A stretch of DNA of 64,000 nt from JAOPZW01 sp963707695 (GTDB lineage: Bacteria; Actinomycetota; Thermoleophilia; Solirubrobacterales; Solirubrobacteraceae), in contig CAVPQY010000004.1 in the NCBI GenBank assembly GCA_963707695.1, positions 992,001 to 1,056,000 of the forward strand. Direction: 5' to 3'. The position numbers were made by a program, and so were the translations under genes. This document shows positions 16,713-28,619 of the stretch, piece by piece; the stretch's first letter is position 1, and each line of letters opens with the position of its first letter. Under the pieces are notes generated by a model that saw only the letters and a program-made list of their open reading frames with translations, did not search any database and was not told where the DNA came from.

Positions 16713-17333
16713 TTATGTGCCGGACAGACGATCGAGCGCGCCGAGGAACACGCTCGTGAGGAAGGCGGCCGAGGCCTCGACGTCGACCGGGTCGCGCTCG
16801 ACCATCCTGACCCCCACCTCGAGCCCCGCGCCGACCATGGCCGCGGCCATGAGCTCGGTGTCGTGAGGCGGGATCGCGCCCGCCGCCACCGCGTCGTCGA
16901 GGTCCTCCTGCAGCTCCTGCAAGGACGCGCCCAGCGCGGGCTCCTCGAAGAGGGCGCGGATGGTCCCGGCGTTGCGGCGCATGAGCCCGAACGTCGCCGG
17001 GTCCTCGGCCAGGAAGGCGAAGTAGGCCCGGTAGGAGTCGCCGACGAAGCCCTGGACCGAGCGGGCCGCCCGGCGCGCGTCGCGGACCCGCCGCCGCGCC
17101 TCCTCGGCGATCTCGTCCACGAGCGCCCGCAGGACCGACTCCTTGTCGGGGAAGTAGTTGTAGAAGGTGCCCGTGGCGAGGTCGGTGCGCCGCACGATGT
17201 CGCGCACGGAGGCCGCGCCGTAGCCGATGTCCGCGAACACGTCGCGTCCCGCCCGCAGGATCGCCGCGCGGTTGGCCGCCTTCGTGGCCTCGCGACGGGT
17301 CGGGCGGGCCCCGTTGGCGCGCGCGACGCTCAA
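16713..17333 (-). CDS. TetR-family transcriptional regulator
   Basis: A 206-residue TetR repressor. The N-terminal helix-turn-helix (about residues 20-65) includes ILRAGRDVFADIGYGAASV and the recognition region LATGTFYNYFPDKESVL. The C-terminal helical domain would bind an effector and dimerise. I chose the TTG at 17333 because it forms a TTGA overlap with the stop of the upstream monooxygenase, placing tetR in one operon with the FMO and possibly the SDR. It may control that pathway, with a ketone or lipid-like ligand as a guess. Confidence 0.87.
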   Translation of the reverse strand: MSVARANGARPTRREATKAANRAAILRAGRDVFADIGYGAASVRDIVRRTDLATGTFYNYFPDKESVLRALVDEIAEEARRRVRDARRAARSVQGFVGDSYRAYFAFLAEDPATFGLMRRNAGTIRALFEEPALGASLQELQEDLDDAVAAGAIPPHDTELMAAAMVGAGLEVGVRMVERDPVDVEASAAFLTSVFLGALDRLSGT

Positions 17334-18691
17334 GCCGAGACGGGTGCCGGGGCGCGCCGCGGGACGGGCAGGCGGTGGCCGGCGGCGCGGGCGCGGTCCT
17401 CCCCGCGGCGACGCTCCTTGGCCATGGCGAGCAGGTAGTCCTCGAAGTCGACCTGGATCGTGTGGCGCTTCGAGGCGACGTAGCGCTTGCGCATGGCCGC
17501 GAAGTCGGCGGCGATGTCCGCGTGCACCTCGTCCGGCGACGGCAGCAGGTACGCGCCGCGCAGGTGGTCGGCCACCCAGCGCCCCTGCTCCTCGGCCAGC
17601 GGCATGATCGCCCCCAGCGGCTGCAGGAGCCCGATGAAGAAGACGTCGTCGACCGTCGGGTGGAAGACGCGGCGGAAGAGCTCGATGTGGTTGTCCGGCG
17701 CGGCGATGAAGCCCTCGTCGAAGAAGGGGAACGTGATCTTGTAGCCCGTGCAGTAGACGACGACGTCCGCGTGGACCCGGGTCCCGTCGTCGAAGACGAC
17801 GTCCTCGCCCTCCAGCCGGCTGATGTTCGGCTTGGGCGTGATCGTGCCGTGCTGGATGCGGTCCAGCAGGCGGCCGGAGACCGTCGGGTGGGCCTCGCCG
17901 AACTTGTGGTCGGGCTTGGGCAGGCCGTACTTCTCGGGGGTGCCCGTGTTGAGCTTGATGAGGTGGTGGAACATCCGCTGGCGCACCTTGAAGGGCACCC
18001 GCGGGTCGTTCTTGAGCTGGTCGGTGGGCTTGCCGAAGAGGTACTTCGGGATGATCCACGCCCCCCGGCGGGCGGCGAGGTACGTCGAGCGCGCGACGTA
18101 GCTCGCCTCCACCGCGATGTCGACGGCCGAGTTGCCGATGCCCAGCACGACGACGTCCTTCCCGGCCATGGGCTCGTTGTCCACGTAGTCGTGGGCGTGG
18201 AGCTGCGTCCCGGCGAAGGTGTCGGCGCCGGGGAAGGCCGGCTCGGGCCAGCGCTTGTCCCAGTGATGGCCGTTGGCGACGACCAGCGCGTCGAAGCGGT
18301 GCGCCGTGCCGTCGTCGACCGTGAGCTCCCAGCCCCCGCCGGGCCGGCGCTCGGCCCGGCGGACCGAGGTCTCGAAGCGGATCCGGTCGCGGAAGCCGAA
18401 GTGCTCGACGTAGCTGTCGAAGTACGCGGCGATCTGGTCGTGGCGCGGGTAGTCGGGGTAGGACTTCGGCATCGGGAAGTCCGAGTACTCCATGCGGTCC
18501 CGCGACGTGTTGATGTGCAGGTAGCGGTACGCGGCCGACATCCCGTTCTTGTTGCCGAACACCCAGTTGCCGCCCACGCGGTCGGAGGCCTCGAAGCAGG
18601 TGACGTCGAAGCCGCGCTCGTGCAGCGCCTTGACGGCGGCGATGCCGGACGAGCCGGCGCCGATGACCGCAACGGTCGGGAGGTCTGCCAT
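17330..18691 (-). CDS. Flavin-containing monooxygenase (FMO/Baeyer-Villiger-like)
   Basis: A 453-residue class B flavin monooxygenase. The FAD-binding motif GAGSSG is at residues 10-15, VGGNW follows at about 39-43, and the NADPH-binding motif GIGNSA is at about 183-188. Between them lies FAGTQLHAHDY, which fits the FMO/BVMO fingerprint FxGxxxHxxxY. The length suits FMO-type rather than long Baeyer-Villiger enzymes. These enzymes use NADPH and O2 to oxygenate ketones, amines or sulfides; the substrate is not evident. An upstream SDR 11 nt away would supply or consume alcohols/ketones. TTGACG, 18 nt, TAGCCT lies directly upstream, giving a likely own promoter. Confidence 0.9.
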   Translation of the reverse strand: MADLPTVAVIGAGSSGIAAVKALHERGFDVTCFEASDRVGGNWVFGNKNGMSAAYRYLHINTSRDRMEYSDFPMPKSYPDYPRHDQIAAYFDSYVEHFGFRDRIRFETSVRRAERRPGGGWELTVDDGTAHRFDALVVANGHHWDKRWPEPAFPGADTFAGTQLHAHDYVDNEPMAGKDVVVLGIGNSAVDIAVEASYVARSTYLAARRGAWIIPKYLFGKPTDQLKNDPRVPFKVRQRMFHHLIKLNTGTPEKYGLPKPDHKFGEAHPTVSGRLLDRIQHGTITPKPNISRLEGEDVVFDDGTRVHADVVVYCTGYKITFPFFDEGFIAAPDNHIELFRRVFHPTVDDVFFIGLLQPLGAIMPLAEEQGRWVADHLRGAYLLPSPDEVHADIAADFAAMRKRYVASKRHTIQVDFEDYLLAMAKERRRGEDRARAAGHRLPVPRRAPAPVSA

Positions 18692-18698
18692 GCGCGCG

Positions 18699-18728
18699 AG
18701 GCTAGCGCGAAGGTGACGCCTGCGTCAA
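18699..18728 (-). promoter_or_regulatory. Predicted leaderless promoter of the FMO-tetR unit
   Basis: On the minus strand, TTGACG (18728-18723), an 18-nt spacer and TAGCCT (18704-18699) lie 7 nt before the FMO ATG. The TAG of the -10 is also the stop codon of the SDR gene. Confidence 0.55.
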
Positions 18729-19592
18729 CTTCTGCGCGGGGGCCTCGACCGCGGCCTCGGCGTCCACCGTGCGCAGCGCCGCCTGGAGGCGCTCGTCGAC
18801 CGCCATCCGCCGGTCCAGCGTGAACGGCAGCAGCCCGCGGAGGACCTGCAGGACCGGCACGTAGCGGGGCACCATGACGCGCGCGCTGCGGCGCTCGAGG
18901 CCGCGCACGATCCCGGCCCCCGCCCGCCCCACCGGCAGCGGCCTGGCGATGAAGCCCGGGAGGCCCTCGCGGATCCCCCGCGTGACCGGGTCGTCGAACG
19001 CGTCGCGCACGAGCTTCGTGTCGATGAACCCGAAGTAGGCCACGCCGGCGGTCGCTCCGTGCGGTGCCAGCTCGGCGCGCAGCGCGCGGCCCAGCGCCTC
19101 CACCGCCGCCTTGCTGACCGCGTAGGGGCTGGCCAGCACGCCGTTGGCGAACGCGTACACGGAGGCGACGACGAGCACGTGGCCGCGGCGGGCGACGACG
19201 TGCGGCAGCGTCGCCTTGACCGTCCGGTAGACCCCGCCGAGGTTGATCTCGAGCACCCGCTCCCAGTCGTCGGCGTCGACGGAGAGGATCGTGCCCGTGG
19301 GCGGGGCGACGCCGGCGTTGGCCAGGACGACGTCGATCCCGCCGAAGGCACCGGCGACCTCGTCGACGACCGCGTCCAGCCGCTCGCGATCGGTGACGTC
19401 GGCCGGCCAGGCCCGCGCCTGGGGGCCGATGGCCTCCGCCGCCCGGGCCGCCTCGTCGCCGTCGACGTCGAGCAGGGCGACGCGCGCGCCCTTGCCCGCC
19501 GCCCGCCGGGCCGCGTCGAGCCCGATCCCCCGGGCCCCGCCCGTGACCAGCAGGACGCGGTCGCGGAGGTCCAGGGCAGGCGGTCGGGACAT
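18702..19592 (-). CDS. Short-chain dehydrogenase/reductase (classical SDR)
   Basis: A 296-residue NAD(P)-dependent oxidoreductase. The cofactor motif TGGARGIG is at about residues 16-23, LANAGV at about 89-94, and the catalytic YAVSK (Tyr-x3-Lys) at about 156-160 with an upstream Ser-containing strand. The C-terminal extension beyond about 250 residues is typical of dehydrogenases acting on lipid-like alcohols. TAGGCT is 6 nt before the ATG with no ribosome site, pointing to a leaderless mRNA. The FMO starts 11 nt after its stop, so the two likely work on linked alcohol/ketone chemistry. Confidence 0.88.
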   Translation of the reverse strand: MSRPPALDLRDRVLLVTGGARGIGLDAARRAAGKGARVALLDVDGDEAARAAEAIGPQARAWPADVTDRERLDAVVDEVAGAFGGIDVVLANAGVAPPTGTILSVDADDWERVLEINLGGVYRTVKATLPHVVARRGHVLVVASVYAFANGVLASPYAVSKAAVEALGRALRAELAPHGATAGVAYFGFIDTKLVRDAFDDPVTRGIREGLPGFIARPLPVGRAGAGIVRGLERRSARVMVPRYVPVLQVLRGLLPFTLDRRMAVDERLQAALRTVDAEAAVEAPAQKLTQASPSR

Positions 19593-19616
19593 CGCCCGAG
19601 CCTACATCCGGGCCCG

Positions 19617-21172
<1,556 letters not shown>

Positions 21173-21173
<1 letters not shown>

Positions 21174-24100
21174 TACTCGCCCTCCCCCACCCGCTCCGGC
21201 GGCGCGCCGACGACGTCGACGGCCTCGCCGGCGAACTCGTCGGCGGCGGGCGGCACGGCCGCCTCCTCCTGCGCAGCGAGCTCCGCGAGCACGCGCTTGT
21301 AGTCGCTCGGGAAGACCTTGACGAAGCGCACCAGCAGCGCGTCGAAGTCGTCGAGGACCCGCTGCCCGACCGTCGAGCCCGTGCGCCGGACGTGCTCGGC
21401 CACGAGGTCGCGGACCTCGATGGCGTCGCCCTCGTCGAGCGGCTCGAGCTGGTCCATGAGCGCCGGGTTGACCCGCTGGCGGAAGCTGCCGTCCTCGTCG
21501 AGGACGAAGGCCAGCCCGCCGCTCATCCCCGCCGCGAAGTTGCGGCCGGTCGGCCCCAGGACGACGACGCGGCCGCCGGTCATGTACTCGCAGCCGTGGT
21601 CGCCGACGCCCTCGACCACCGCGCTGGCGCCCGAGTTGCGGACCGCGAAGCGCTCGCCGGCGAGGCCGCGGAAGAACGCCCGCCCGCTCGTGGCGCCGTA
21701 GAGCACGGTGTTGCCGACGATGACGTTCTCCTCGGCGCGGAAGGTCACGCCCTCGGGCGGCAGCACGGCCACGACCCCGCCCGACAGGCCCTTGCCGGTG
21801 TAGTCGTTCGCGTCCCCGTGCAGCGTGAACGTCACGCCCGGGGCCAGCCAGCCGCCGAAGGTCTGGCCGGCCGAGCCGCGCAGGGTCACGCGGACGCTGT
21901 CCTCGGGCAGGCCGTCGGCGCCGTGCGCCCGCGCGATGTGGCTCGAGAGGATGCCGCCCACGCAGCGGTTGACGTTGCGCACGGCGGTCTCGAGCTCGAC
22001 CGGCTCGCCGTGCTCCAGCGCCGGGGCGGCCTGCTCGACGAGCCGCCAGTCCAGCGCGTCGTCGAGCACCGGCGGCGGCGGGCCGATGCGCCGCAGCGGC
22101 GCGCCCTCGGGCAGCTGCGGGCGGTGCAGGATGCCGGCGAGGTCCACGCCGCGCGCCTTCCAGTGCTCGATCGCGTCGTCGGCGACGAGCAGGTCGCTGC
22201 GGCCGATGAGCTCGTCGAGCGTCCGGACGCCGAGCGACGCCATGATCGCCCGGAGCTCCTCCGCCACGAAGAAGAAGAAGTTCACGACGTGCTCGGGCTG
22301 GCCCTCGAAGCGCTTGCGCAGCTCGGGGTCCTGCGTCGCGATGCCCACCGGGCACGTGTTCAGGTGGCAGGCGCGCATCATGATGCAGCCCGTCGCGATC
22401 AGCGGGGCCGTCGAGAAGCCGAACTCGTCGGCGCCGAGCATCGCGGCGATCGCCACGTCGCGGCCCGTCTTGAGCTGGCCGTCGGTCTGGACGGTGATGC
22501 GCGAGCGCAGGTCGTTGCGCAGCAGCGTCTGCTGGGTCTCGGCCAGGCCGATCTCCCATGGCACGCCGGCGGCCTGGATCGAGCTCAGCGGCGACGCGCC
22601 CGTCCCGCCGTCGTGGCCGGAGATGAGGACGTGGTCGGCGTTGGCCTTGGCCACGCCCGCGGCGACGGTCCCCACGCCGACCTCGGAGACGAGCTTCACC
22701 GAGACGGACGCGGACGGGTTCGCGCAGCGCAGGTCGTAGATGAGCTGCTTGAGGTCCTCGATCGAGTAGATGTCGTGGTGCGGCGGCGGCGAGATGAGGC
22801 CGACGCCGGGCGTCGTGTGGCGCACCCAGCCGATGTACTTGTCGACCTTGTGGCCGGGGAGCTGGCCCCCCTCGCCGGGCTTCGCGCCCTGGGCCATCTT
22901 GATCTGCAGCTGGTCGGCGTTGACGAGGTAGTGGACCGTCACGCCGAAGCGCCCCGAGGCGACCTGCTTGATCGCCGAGCGGCGCAGGTCGCCGTTGGCG
23001 TCGCGCTGGAAGCGCCGCGGGTCCTCGCCTCCCTCGCCCGTGTTCGAGCGCCCGCCGAGGCGGTTCATCGCGATCGCCAGCGTCTCGTGCGCCTCCGTCG
23101 AGATCGACCCCAGCGACATCGCGCCGGTCGCGAACCGCTTGACGATCGACGCGGCCGGCTCGACCTCGTCGAGGCCGATCGGCTCGAGGTCCTCGCGGAA
23201 GTCGAGCAGGCCCCGCAGGGTCGCCCGGCGGGCGGCGTCCTCGTTGACCAGGCGCGAGTACTCCTCGTACTTCTGCTGGGCGTTGCCGTTCGGCGATCTG
23301 ACCGCGTGCTGCAGCAGCGCGATCGTCTCCGGGTTCCACATGTGGTGCTCGCCGTCGCGCCGCCAGGCGTAGATGCCGCCGACGGGCAGGAGGTCCTCCG
23401 GCGCGCCGGCCGGCCAGGCCTGGGCGTGGCGCTCGAGCGCCTCCGCGGCCAGGACCTCGAGGCCGATGCCGCCGATCCGCGAGGCGGTGCCCGTGAAGTG
23501 GCGCTCGACGAGGGCGCGCTCCAGCCCGACGGCCTCGAAGATCTGCGCCCCGCAGTAGGACTGGATCGTGGAGATCCCCATCTTGGAGATCGTCTTGAGC
23601 AGGCCCTTGCCGAGCGCCTTGACGACGTTGCGCTCGGCGGTGTCGGCGTCGTCGACGCCGGGCACGCGGCCCTCGGCGATGAGCGCGTCGACGGAGTCGA
23701 GCAGGACGTAGGGGTTGACCGCGCTGGCGCCGTAGCCGATGAGCGTCGCGACGTGGTGCACCTCGCGGGGCTCGCCGGACTCGAGGACGAGGCCCGCGCG
23801 CAGGCGCTCGCCCGTGCGCACGAGGTGGTGGTGGACCGACGCCACGGCGAGCAGCGACGGGATCGCGACGCGCCCGCGGCCCACGGGGCGGTCGGACAGG
23901 ACGAGGATGTTGACGCCGGCGGTGACGGCGTCGGTCGCCTCGTCGCACACCTCGGCGATCCGCCGGTGCAGGCCCTCGACGCCGTCCGCCACGGGCCAGG
24001 TGATGTCGATGGTGTGCGCCTGGAAGACCTCGCTGGAGACCGCGCGCAGGGTCTCGAGCTCGCCGTTGCGCAGGATGGGCTGGTCCATCACGAGCTGATG

Positions 24101-25778
24101 GGCGTGCTCGGGCGTCTCGTCGAGCAGGTTGCGCTCGCGGCCCACGCCGGTGCCCAGCGACATGACGAGCTGCTCGCGGATCGGGTCGATCGGCGGGTTC
24201 GTGACCTGCGCGAAGAGCTGCTTGAAGTAGCTGAAGAGCGACGGCCGGCGGTCCGAGAGCACCGCGAGCGCGGCGTCGTTGCCCATCGAGCCGATCGGCT
24301 CCTCGCCCTTGGCCGCCATCGGGGCCAGCAGCACGCGCAGGTCCTCCTGGGTGAAGCCGAAGGCGAGCTGGCGCTCGTGGAGGGGCAGCTCGGTGTGGCG
24401 CCGCGCGTAGGCGGGCTCGAGGTCGTTGAAGTGGACGACGTGCGCGCGGTGCCACGCCGCGTAGGGCCGGCGGGTGGCCACGTCGCGCTTGACCTCGCCG
24501 TCCTCGACGATCCGCCCGCGGTCGAGGTCGACCAGGAAGAGCTTGCCCGGGGCCAGGCGGCCCTTGCGCAGGACCTGGTCCGGCGCGACGTCGAGCATCC
24601 CCGTCTCCGAGCCGAGGATGACGTGCCCGTCCTTCGTCTCGACCCAGCGGCCCGGGCGCAGCCCGTTGCGGTCCAGCGTGGCGCCCACGACGCGGCCGTT
24701 GGTGAAGGCGACGGCGGCCGGTCCGTCCCACGGCTCCATGAGGCACGAGTGGTAGGCGTAGAAGCCCTTCAGCTCGTCGGAGAGGTCGTCGCGGCCGGCG
24801 TAGGCCTCCGGGATCATCATCATCGCCGCGTGGGGCAGCGAGCGCCCGGCGAGCATGAGCAGCTCGAGGACGTTGTCGAACGTGGCCGAGTCCGAGCCGC
24901 CCGGGCGCACGACGGGGAGCGTCTTCTGGAGGTCGCGCCCGAAGAGCTCGGAGGCGAGCTGCGACTCGCGGGCGCGCATCCAGTTGACGTTGCCCATGAG
25001 CGTGTTGATCTCGCCGTTGTGCGCGATGACGCGGAACGGGTGGGCGAGGTCCCAGCTCGGGAACGTGTTCGTCGAGAAGCGCGAGTGGACGAGCGCCAGG
25101 GCGCTGGCGAAGCGCTCGTCCTGGAGGTCCGGGTAGAAGCCCCGCAGCTGGTGCGAGATCAGCATGCCCTTGTAGACCAGCGTGCGCGAGGAGAAGCGAC
25201 GCCGCGTAGAAGGACGGGCCCGCCGCGAGCTCGACGATGCGGCGGATGACGTAGAGCTTGCGCTCGAAGGCGTCCTGGTCGAAGTCCTCGGGGTGGGCGG
25301 CGGCGAGGTCCCCGCCGGCGCCGACGAAGAGCTGCTTGACGTAGGGCCGCGACGCGTTGGCGGTCGAGCCCACGTGGTCCTCGTCGACCGGCACGTCGCG
25401 CCAGCCCAGGACCCGCTGGCCCTCGACGCGCACGTTGCGCTCGATCATGTCCTCGAGCTTGGCCCGGACCGCCGGGTCGTGCGGGAGGAAGCACATGCCG
25501 ACCCCGTACTGGCCGGCCGGAGGCAGCTCGACGCCGGCGACGGCGCGCAGGAACGCGTCGGGGAGCTGGACGAGGATGCCCGCGCCGTCGCCCGTGCGGA
25601 CGTCGGCGCCCTCGGCCCCGCGGTGCTCGAGGTTGTCCAGCGCCTCGAGCGCGCGGCGGACGACCTCGTGGGTCTGCTCGTCGTCCAGGCGCGCCACCAT
25701 GGCGACGCCGCAGGCGTCGTGCTCGAACCGGGGGTCGTAGAGGCCCTCTGCCTGGGCAGGCGTGGTGTGGTGCGTCAT
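21173..25778 (-). CDS. gltB: Glutamate synthase large subunit; apparent single-base frameshift near 25196
   Basis: This encodes an alpha subunit of about 1535 residues. It begins with a short propeptide ending in FEHDACGVAMVA, whose Cys becomes the N-terminal nucleophile of the glutaminase domain. The central and FMN-binding domains follow, with PPPHHDIYSIEDL, SGHDGGTGASPLSSIQ and the [3Fe-4S] site region CHLNTCPVGIATQ. The gxGXG beta-helix at the C-terminus is present. The frame breaks after FYAAS; dropping one C at about 25196 restores FYAASFSSRTLVYKGM, matching the family. The remaining 1330 codons are intact. An assembly error is likely. The gene is divergent from the asparaginase, 113 bp away. 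Confidence 0.92.
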
Positions 25779-25891
25779 CTGGAAGTCCCCGTCGGCGGCC
25801 AGCAGGACTGCGAGGTGGCGGCGTAGGGTACCGGAGTCGGGTGCGGGCACCAGAGCGCGACGGCCCTGTGCGGTCTGGTAGGCCTGGCGGG

Positions 25892-26899
25892 GTGGAGCGC
25901 GAGGTCACGGTCCTGGCCGCCGGTGGGACGATCGCGATGGTCGGTGGCCCCGTGCCGCCGGACGGCGCGCGGGCGGGCGCCGTGCCGGCGCTCGACGCCG
26001 ACGCCCTCGTCGCGGCCGTGCCGGCCCTCGCCGGCCGCGCGCTGCGGGCCCGGTCGGTGGCCGCCCTGCCCGGCCCCCAGCTCACGCTCGGCGACGCCCT
26101 GGCCGTGGCCCGGGCCGCGGCCGACGAGGCGCGGACGGGCCGCGGCGTGGTCGTCACCCACGGGACCGACACGCTCGAGGAGACCGCGACGCTGTGCGCG
26201 CTCCTGCACGACGCCGAGGCCCCGGTCGTCCTGACGGGCGCCATCCGCCCCGCCTCGGCCGTGGGCGCCGACGGGCCGGCGAACCTCCAGGACGCCGTGA
26301 CCGTCGCGGCCGCGCCCGCGGCCGCCGGGCTGGGGACCCTCGTGGTCTTCGCGGGCGAGGTCCACGCCGGGCGCCTGGCCCGCAAGGTCGACTCGGCCGG
26401 GCCGGCGACCTTCGGCTCGCCGGGCGCCGGGGCGCTCGGGCGCGTCGTCGACGCCCGCCTGCGCCTGGCGCTGCGGCCCGCCCCCGCCGCGCCGGTGCCC
26501 GCCGCGGTCCGGGACGTCCGCGCGCTCGACGCGCGCGTGGACGTCGTCGCCACCGGCCTCGGCGACGACGGCGCGCTGCTGACCGCGGCCGTCGCCGACG
26601 GCGCCGACGGCGTCGTCCTGGTCGCGCTCGGCGGCGGGCACGTCCCGCCGCCGGTGCTCGCCCGGTTGCGGGAGGCCGCCGCCCGGGTCCCGGTCGTCGC
26701 GGCCGTGCGTCCCGAGCGGGGCGCCTTCCTCGACGGGACGTACGGCTTCGTCGGCGCCGAGCGCGACGTGCGGGCCACCGGGGCCATCGCCTGCGGCGGC
26801 CGCTCGCCGGCGGCGGCCCGGATGACGCTCGTGGCCGGGCTCGCGGCGGGGCTCGGCGACGAGGACCTGCGCGCCCTCTTCACGCCCGACGACCCGTGA
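25892..26899 (+). CDS. L-asparaginase
   Basis: A 335-residue type I/II asparaginase that would release ammonia from asparagine. The first catalytic Thr lies in AAGGTIAMVGG near the N-terminus (about residues 9-19) and the second triad in VVTHGTDTLEETA (about 86-98). A Lys in ARKVDS (about 168) completes the active site. No signal peptide is seen, which suggests a cytoplasmic enzyme. The frame is open back to an ATG-like start at 25841, but the GTG at 25892 begins right at the homologous region and was preferred. Beside gltB/gltD it fits nitrogen assimilation. Confidence 0.88.
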   Translation: MEREVTVLAAGGTIAMVGGPVPPDGARAGAVPALDADALVAAVPALAGRALRARSVAALPGPQLTLGDALAVARAAADEARTGRGVVVTHGTDTLEETATLCALLHDAEAPVVLTGAIRPASAVGADGPANLQDAVTVAAAPAAAGLGTLVVFAGEVHAGRLARKVDSAGPATFGSPGAGALGRVVDARLRLALRPAPAAPVPAAVRDVRALDARVDVVATGLGDDGALLTAAVADGADGVVLVALGGGHVPPPVLARLREAAARVPVVAAVRPERGAFLDGTYGFVGAERDVRATGAIACGGRSPAAARMTLVAGLAAGLGDEDLRALFTPDDP

Positions 26900-26973
26900 A
26901 ACGGACCCGACGGCGGCAGATCGGCGCTTACGGCCATGGGGCGGCGGGCAACATCGCGGCGGATCGCGATGGC

Positions 26974-27390
26974 ATGAACCCCGACCTCGAGCTCACCCTC
27001 CCGGCGCGCGCGGAGAACGTCGCCGTCGTCCGTCACGCCTTCGGCGGGCTCGGTGACGTCCTGGACGTCCCCGACCAGACGCTCTCGGACATCAAGCTCG
27101 CGGTGACCGAGGCGTGCACGAACGTCGTCGTCCACGCCTACCCCGACCGGGAGGGCGAGCTGGGCGTGCGGGCGCGCGTCGACGACCGCCGGCTGACCGT
27201 GGTCGTCGTCGACACCGGGCGCGGGATCCTGCCCCGCCCCGACAGCCCGGGGCTGGGCCTGGGGCTGCCGCTCATCGCGACGCTGGCCGAGTCGCTCGAG
27301 CTCGGGACGGGGCCCTCCGAGGAGACCGAGGTCCGCATGACGTTCGACCTCGACGGGGCGCACGAGGCGCTCGGGCTCCGCCGCGCATGA
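26974..27390 (+). CDS. RsbW-like anti-sigma factor / serine kinase (HATPase_c)
   Basis: A 138-residue GHKL ATPase of the RsbW/SpoIIAB type, which binds a SigB/SigF sigma factor and phosphorylates an RsbV-like antagonist. The N-box EACTNVVVHAY (about residues 46-56) and the G1 box VDTGRGI (about 86-92) with a short lid and GLGLGLPLI are intact. It is the first of four same-strand genes ending with an RsbV-like STAS protein, and two candidate sigma partners lie 6-9 kb away. Its stop overlaps the next start as ATGA. Confidence 0.88.
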   Translation: MNPDLELTLPARAENVAVVRHAFGGLGDVLDVPDQTLSDIKLAVTEACTNVVVHAYPDREGELGVRARVDDRRLTVVVVDTGRGILPRPDSPGLGLGLPLIATLAESLELGTGPSEETEVRMTFDLDGAHEALGLRRA

Positions 27391-27773
27391 CCCACGCCGG
27401 GCAGGCCACGACCGTCCGGGTCCGCTCCGGCCCGCTCGTGGGCGCCGTGCTGGGGCGGGTCGTGGGCATGCTGGCCGCCCGGGCCCAGTGCCCGATCGAC
27501 CGGCTCGACGACGCGCTGCTGCTCACGGACGCGGTCGCCGCCCACGCGCCCAACCACGTGCGCGACGGCACGGTGCACGTCGACGTCCTCACGACGGCGG
27601 GCGGCCTCGAGCTGCGCGTCGCCGAGCTCGAGCCCGGTGGGGCCGCGGCGCTGCTCCGCGACGCCGCGCTGCCCGGCGTCGGGAACGTCTTCGAGCGCGT
27701 CGCCGACGACATCGAGCCCCGCCCCGCCGACGAGGGCGACGTGCTCGTCCTGCGCCTGCGGTTCGCGGGATGA
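27387..27773 (+). CDS. Degenerate RsbW-like protein lacking the ATP-binding N-box
   Basis: A 128-residue protein whose length, secondary-structure pattern and position right after an RsbW-like kinase suggest a paralogue. The N-box that would read ExxxN is replaced by a TDAVAAHAPNH segment and no glycine-rich lid is seen, so ATP binding is doubtful. It may form a heterodimer with, or damp, its partner. This is inference from context and fold pattern rather than firm homology. It overlaps both neighbours by ATGA, so the three genes should be made in fixed proportion. Confidence 0.68.
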   Translation: MTHAGQATTVRVRSGPLVGAVLGRVVGMLAARAQCPIDRLDDALLLTDAVAAHAPNHVRDGTVHVDVLTTAGGLELRVAELEPGGAAALLRDAALPGVGNVFERVADDIEPRPADEGDVLVLRLRFAG

Positions 27774-28246
27774 CCCATCCGGCGCCGACGTCGCGGCGTA
27801 CCGAAGGCATGCTGACGTCAGGCTTCGCCGAGCTCACCCTCGAGGTCCGCGACCGCGAGGGCATGGAGCGCTTCTACGTGCGGGCGCTGGACCTCGAGGT
27901 CCTCGCCCGCGAGGACGACCGCACCTGGCTCGCCGCCGGCGACCACGCCCGTCTGGGGCTGTGGCTGCCGGGCGAGAAGGAGTTCGGCGACGAGGGCGGC
28001 CGGCACGTCCACTTCGCGTTCTCGGCCGCTCCCGGGCGCCTGGACGACCTGGTCGCGCGGCTCGAGCGCCTGGGGATCGGGCACCGCGGCCCGGTCGACC
28101 ACGACGGCGGCGACCGGTCGCTCTACGTCGAGGACCCGGAGGGCAACGTGGTCGAGGTGTGGGACTTCTTCGAGCGCCGTGAGGGGCGCCGCGAGGGCGT
28201 GGAGGCCCTCGCGGACGACGCCGCGTCCGTCAGTGCGGCAGAGTAG
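27770..28246 (+). CDS. VOC-family (glyoxalase/bleomycin-resistance-like) protein
   Basis: A 158-residue protein with two beta-alpha-beta-beta-beta modules typical of the vicinal-oxygen-chelate fold. HVHFAF (about 77-82) and the terminal SLYVEDPEGNVVEVWDF (about 117-133) provide the usual His/Glu metal ligands. Members act as glyoxalases, dioxygenases or drug-binding proteins; the substrate is unknown. Its ATG overlaps the previous stop. An in-frame ATG at 27809 (MLTSGFAEL) would give the bare domain and is a possible alternative. Presence inside an rsb-like operon is unusual. Confidence 0.8.
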   Translation: MTHPAPTSRRTEGMLTSGFAELTLEVRDREGMERFYVRALDLEVLAREDDRTWLAAGDHARLGLWLPGEKEFGDEGGRHVHFAFSAAPGRLDDLVARLERLGIGHRGPVDHDGGDRSLYVEDPEGNVVEVWDFFERREGRREGVEALADDAASVSAAE

Positions 28247-28253
28247 GAGGGGC

Positions 28254-28619
28254 ATGCCACCGGAGTTCTCGCTCAAGCAGGAGCCGATCGACGCCGACCG
28301 CCACGTCGTCGCCGTCACCGGCGAGATCGACCTGTTCACCGCGCCCGAGCTGAAGTCGACGCTCGCCGACGCGCTGGAGGCCGGCCACACGCGGATCGTG
28401 GTCGACCTCACGGAGACGACGTTCCTGGACTCGACCGCCCTCGGCGTCCTCATCGGCGCGGTCAAGCGCCTGCGCTCCCAGGACGGCGCGCTGACGATCG
28501 TCAACACCGACCCGAACATCGCCAAGACGTTCGAGATCACCGGGCTGGACCAGATCTTCACGATCCGCCCGACGCGCGACGAGGCGGTCGACGCCCTCGC
28601 CGCCCCGGCCGACGCCTAG
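28254..28619 (+). CDS. RsbV-like anti-anti-sigma factor (STAS domain)
   Basis: A 121-residue STAS protein of the anti-sigma factor antagonist family. VAVTGEIDLFTAPEL (about residues 18-32) is a textbook family start. TTFLDSTALGVLIGA (about 57-71) holds the phosphorylatable Ser in DST. When dephosphorylated it should bind the RsbW-like kinase two genes upstream and release a sigma factor. A strong AGGAGG ribosome site overlaps the stop of the VOC gene. The stop shares a CTAG with the convergent topoisomerase IB gene. Confidence 0.93.
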   Translation: MPPEFSLKQEPIDADRHVVAVTGEIDLFTAPELKSTLADALEAGHTRIVVDLTETTFLDSTALGVLIGAVKRLRSQDGALTIVNTDPNIAKTFEITGLDQIFTIRPTRDEAVDALAAPADA

